Program-made: the position numbers and the translations under genes | NCBI RefSeq assembly: GCF_002741015.1 | Contig: NZ_CP016617.1 | Span: 992,001-1,056,000 of the forward strand | DNA: 64,000 nt | From: Microvirga ossetica | Lineage (GTDB): Bacteria > Pseudomonadota > Alphaproteobacteria > Rhizobiales > Beijerinckiaceae | Direction of reading: 5' to 3' | Notes under the pieces: generated by a model | What the model was told of the DNA's origin: nothing | The model's input: the letters and a program-made list of their open reading frames with translations, nothing else | Databases searched by the model: none | Part shown: positions 62,504-64,000 of the stretch, piece by piece | How positions within the stretch are numbered: the stretch's first letter is position 1 | Layout: every line of letters begins with the position of its first letter

Positions 62504-63166
62504 CTAGGGCTCAGAAATTCCAAACACCCTGAGCATCGATTCACCCGCTGACAGCCGCCTATCCCATTCCTGCTCAAGTGCTACCTTCTCACGAGCCTTG
62601 GCCAGCCATTGCTCTGCCTCGTCGCGCGGAATGACGATCAGGCCGTCATCATCCCCGAGCACAAGATCACGCGGCCTGACCGAAACCCCGCTACAGACGA
62701 TACTGTCGTTGACGGTGCCCCGTTCAAACGAAACCGGACCTCGGGCAGTATGCCCGAGGGCAAAGACCGGAAAATCCGACCAGGCTGCCAGGGCCGCGAT
62801 ATCCCGAACTGCGCCATTTGCAATGAGACCGGCAACCCCTCTGCGGCGCGCAGCCCCGCACAGGTGCTCGCCAACAACAGCTGTCTGGACATTTGCACCG
62901 GCGTCGATGACGACAATCTCTCCCGCTTTGGCGGTTTCGATGGCATGGATAGCGGCACCAATATCGCCAGGCTCGCACCAGGCGGTCACGGCCGGGCCTA
63001 GCAACCGAGCACTGCCGAGGGGCCGCAGCGGCCGGATCTGAGCATCCATCAGGAGACGACCGCCCGAGACGTCGGAGGCGATCGTCGTCGGGATTTCGGC
63101 CCAGCCGCTTAGCACTTCGTCCGGTAGCGGCAGTGCTCCAACGGGCTGGAACGTGCGTGTGGGCAT
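62504..63166 (-). CDS. RraA/HMG-CHA aldolase family protein
   Basis: About 220 residues. The family core is visible: TTIASDVSGGRLLMDAQIRP, LLGPAVTAWCEPGDIGAAIH, VVIDAGANVQTAVVGEHLCG, VAGLIANGAVRDIAAL (Arg-Asp of the active site) and VLGDDDGLIVIPRDEAEQWL. Members are class II-like aldolases or oxaloacetate decarboxylases (or RNase E regulators); with this neighbourhood a catabolic aldolase/decarboxylase is more likely. Start at 63166 (PTRTFQPVGALPLP). It lies 62 bp after the PLP enzyme gene and may be co-transcribed with it. Confidence 0.85.
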   Translation of the reverse strand: MPTRTFQPVGALPLPDEVLSGWAEIPTTIASDVSGGRLLMDAQIRPLRPLGSARLLGPAVTAWCEPGDIGAAIHAIETAKAGEIVVIDAGANVQTAVVGEHLCGAARRRGVAGLIANGAVRDIAALAAWSDFPVFALGHTARGPVSFERGTVNDSIVCSGVSVRPRDLVLGDDDGLIVIPRDEAEQWLAKAREKVALEQEWDRRLSAGESMLRVFGISEP

Positions 63167-63228
63167 TGTTTGATCCTCTCCATCAAATGATTCTCGCTGT
63201 AGAATATGCTCAGGACGGCTCGGGTAGT

Positions 63229-64000
63229 TCATCCAAGGGCCTGCTCCAAATCGGCGATAATGTCGTCCGGATCCTCGAGTCCGACGGAAAAACGGAACAC
63301 CCCATCGACCGCCCACTCTCGGTAGGAGCGGGCCCCCTCCCCGTCCAGGTGGAAGGAGGATCGCAGGATGTCCTCTGTTGGAATGTAGAACAGCAGGCTC
63401 TTGGTCTTGCCGAGCGAGACCGCATACGAGACCACCCGCAGCCGCTCGGCGAGCTGGCGCGCCAATGCTCCGCCCTCCTCCTTGGCCGTGAAAGCCAGCA
63501 GGCCGGAGAAGTTGCGCATCTGGCGCTGAGCGAGCTCATGCTGCGGATGCCGGGGAGAGCCCGGCCAGAACACCGACCGGACCTTCGGATGATTGGCCAG
63601 GAAGGCCTCGACCCGGCGGGCGTTGGCCTCATGCATCATCATGCGGGGCGCCAGGGTTTCCATGCCGCGTAGGATGAGCCAGGCGGCGAAGGGCGAGAGC
63701 GAGCCGCCCAGATGGATGAGGCTGCCCTTGCGCAAGGCGGCAATCCGCTCCTGGCGGCCGATCACGGCTCCGCCCAATGCGTCGCCATGGCCGCCGATGT
63801 ACTTGGTCAACGAATGCACCACGTAGTCGGCGCCGAGCGACAACGGCTTGGTGCCGAGTGGGGTGGAAATGGTTGCATCGACCGAGAGCTCAGCTGCTCC
63901 AGCATGGGCGATCTCGCCGATCGCGGCTATCTCCGACAGACGAAGGATTGGATTGGCTGGTGTCTCGATGTGAACGAGCTTGGTGTTCGGCCGCATTGCT
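63229..64000 (-). CDS. Cys/Met metabolism PLP-dependent enzyme, 5' part outside window
   Basis: The C-terminal about 255 residues of a trans-sulfuration type enzyme (cystathionine gamma-synthase/lyase, methionine gamma-lyase). The PLP Lys is in VVHSLTKYIGGHGDALGGAV, the substrate-side TKLVHIETPANPILRLSEIA precedes it, and the C-terminal domain has SLGKTKSLLFYIPTEDILRS and VDGVFRFSVGLEDPDDIIAD. The frame is open through base 64000. The exact activity cannot be told without the N-terminal half. Confidence 0.9.
   Translation of the reverse strand, partial: AMRPNTKLVHIETPANPILRLSEIAAIGEIAHAGAAELSVDATISTPLGTKPLSLGADYVVHSLTKYIGGHGDALGGAVIGRQERIAALRKGSLIHLGGSLSPFAAWLILRGMETLAPRMMMHEANARRVEAFLANHPKVRSVFWPGSPRHPQHELAQRQMRNFSGLLAFTAKEEGGALARQLAERLRVVSYAVSLGKTKSLLFYIPTEDILRSSFHLDGEGARSYREWAVDGVFRFSVGLEDPDDIIADLEQALG

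Noticed and set aside
1..64000. tRNA, rRNA, CRISPR arrays and restriction or other defence systems.
   Set aside because: Read for tRNA-like cloverleaf ends, regularly spaced repeats and known defence proteins; none was recognised. A covariance-model scan would be needed to exclude small RNAs.

Overview
The window is high-GC DNA that most resembles an alphaproteobacterium of the Hyphomicrobiales, probably Methylobacteriaceae (Methylobacterium or Microvirga type). This rests on family resemblances: GcrA-type and IhfA-type proteins, DUF6894 and DUF6880 proteins, MarR/IclR/LysR control and an abundance of IS elements. No rRNA, tRNA or CRISPR array was recognised, so the species call is an inference.

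Positions 1-27,100 form an accessory region crowded with IS elements and broken genes. It holds partial IS5-type copies (1-556, 13124-13450, 26335-27012), a 1269-bp IS3/IS407-type element (6071-7339), a truncated and a complete IS6-type element (22432-23540), and a 1738-bp IS4-like element that split a LysR gene with a 5-bp target duplication (23953-25690). Between them lie small conserved or hypothetical genes (EcsC, DUF6894, a receiver protein, a stand-alone GcrA C-terminal domain, dodecin, cold-shock protein, IHF-alpha-like), transporters (two MFS, one EamA), a MarR-Bcr/CflA pair with a palindromic operator, and gpmI. Many small genes carry one frameshift or one in-frame stop.

Positions 27,137-42,966 form the functional core: a ten-gene minus-strand operon facing an IclR gene and an M28-type peptidase gene on the plus strand. 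In transcription order the operon encodes an Asp/Glu-hydantoin racemase, a circularly permuted peptide-type binding protein, two permeases and two ATPases of a Dpp/Opp transporter, an MDR oxidoreductase, HyuB, HyuA and an M20 dipeptidase. Matching 11-bp near-palindromes lie 30-40 bp before both outward-facing operons, so IclR probably controls both. The likely role is uptake and hydrolysis of a cyclic amide, N-acylated or pyroglutamyl-like peptide compound; the substrate cannot be read from sequence.

Positions 43,000-58,700 hold two IS6 remnants, then a periplasmic dehydrogenase cluster (GMC flavoprotein, gluconate-dehydrogenase subunit 3, and an unusual PRC-barrel/cytochrome c fusion), a CPA1 Na+/H+ antiporter, a DUF2171 protein, msrA, an alpha/beta hydrolase and a complete paoABC-like molybdenum aldehyde oxidoreductase. 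Positions 58,700-64,000 return to decayed material (a VOC remnant, a recombinase fragment, a 334-bp MITE-like element with perfect 30-bp inverted ends), followed by a DUF6880 gene, an RraA-like gene and the 3' part of a Cys/Met-metabolism PLP enzyme that runs off the window.
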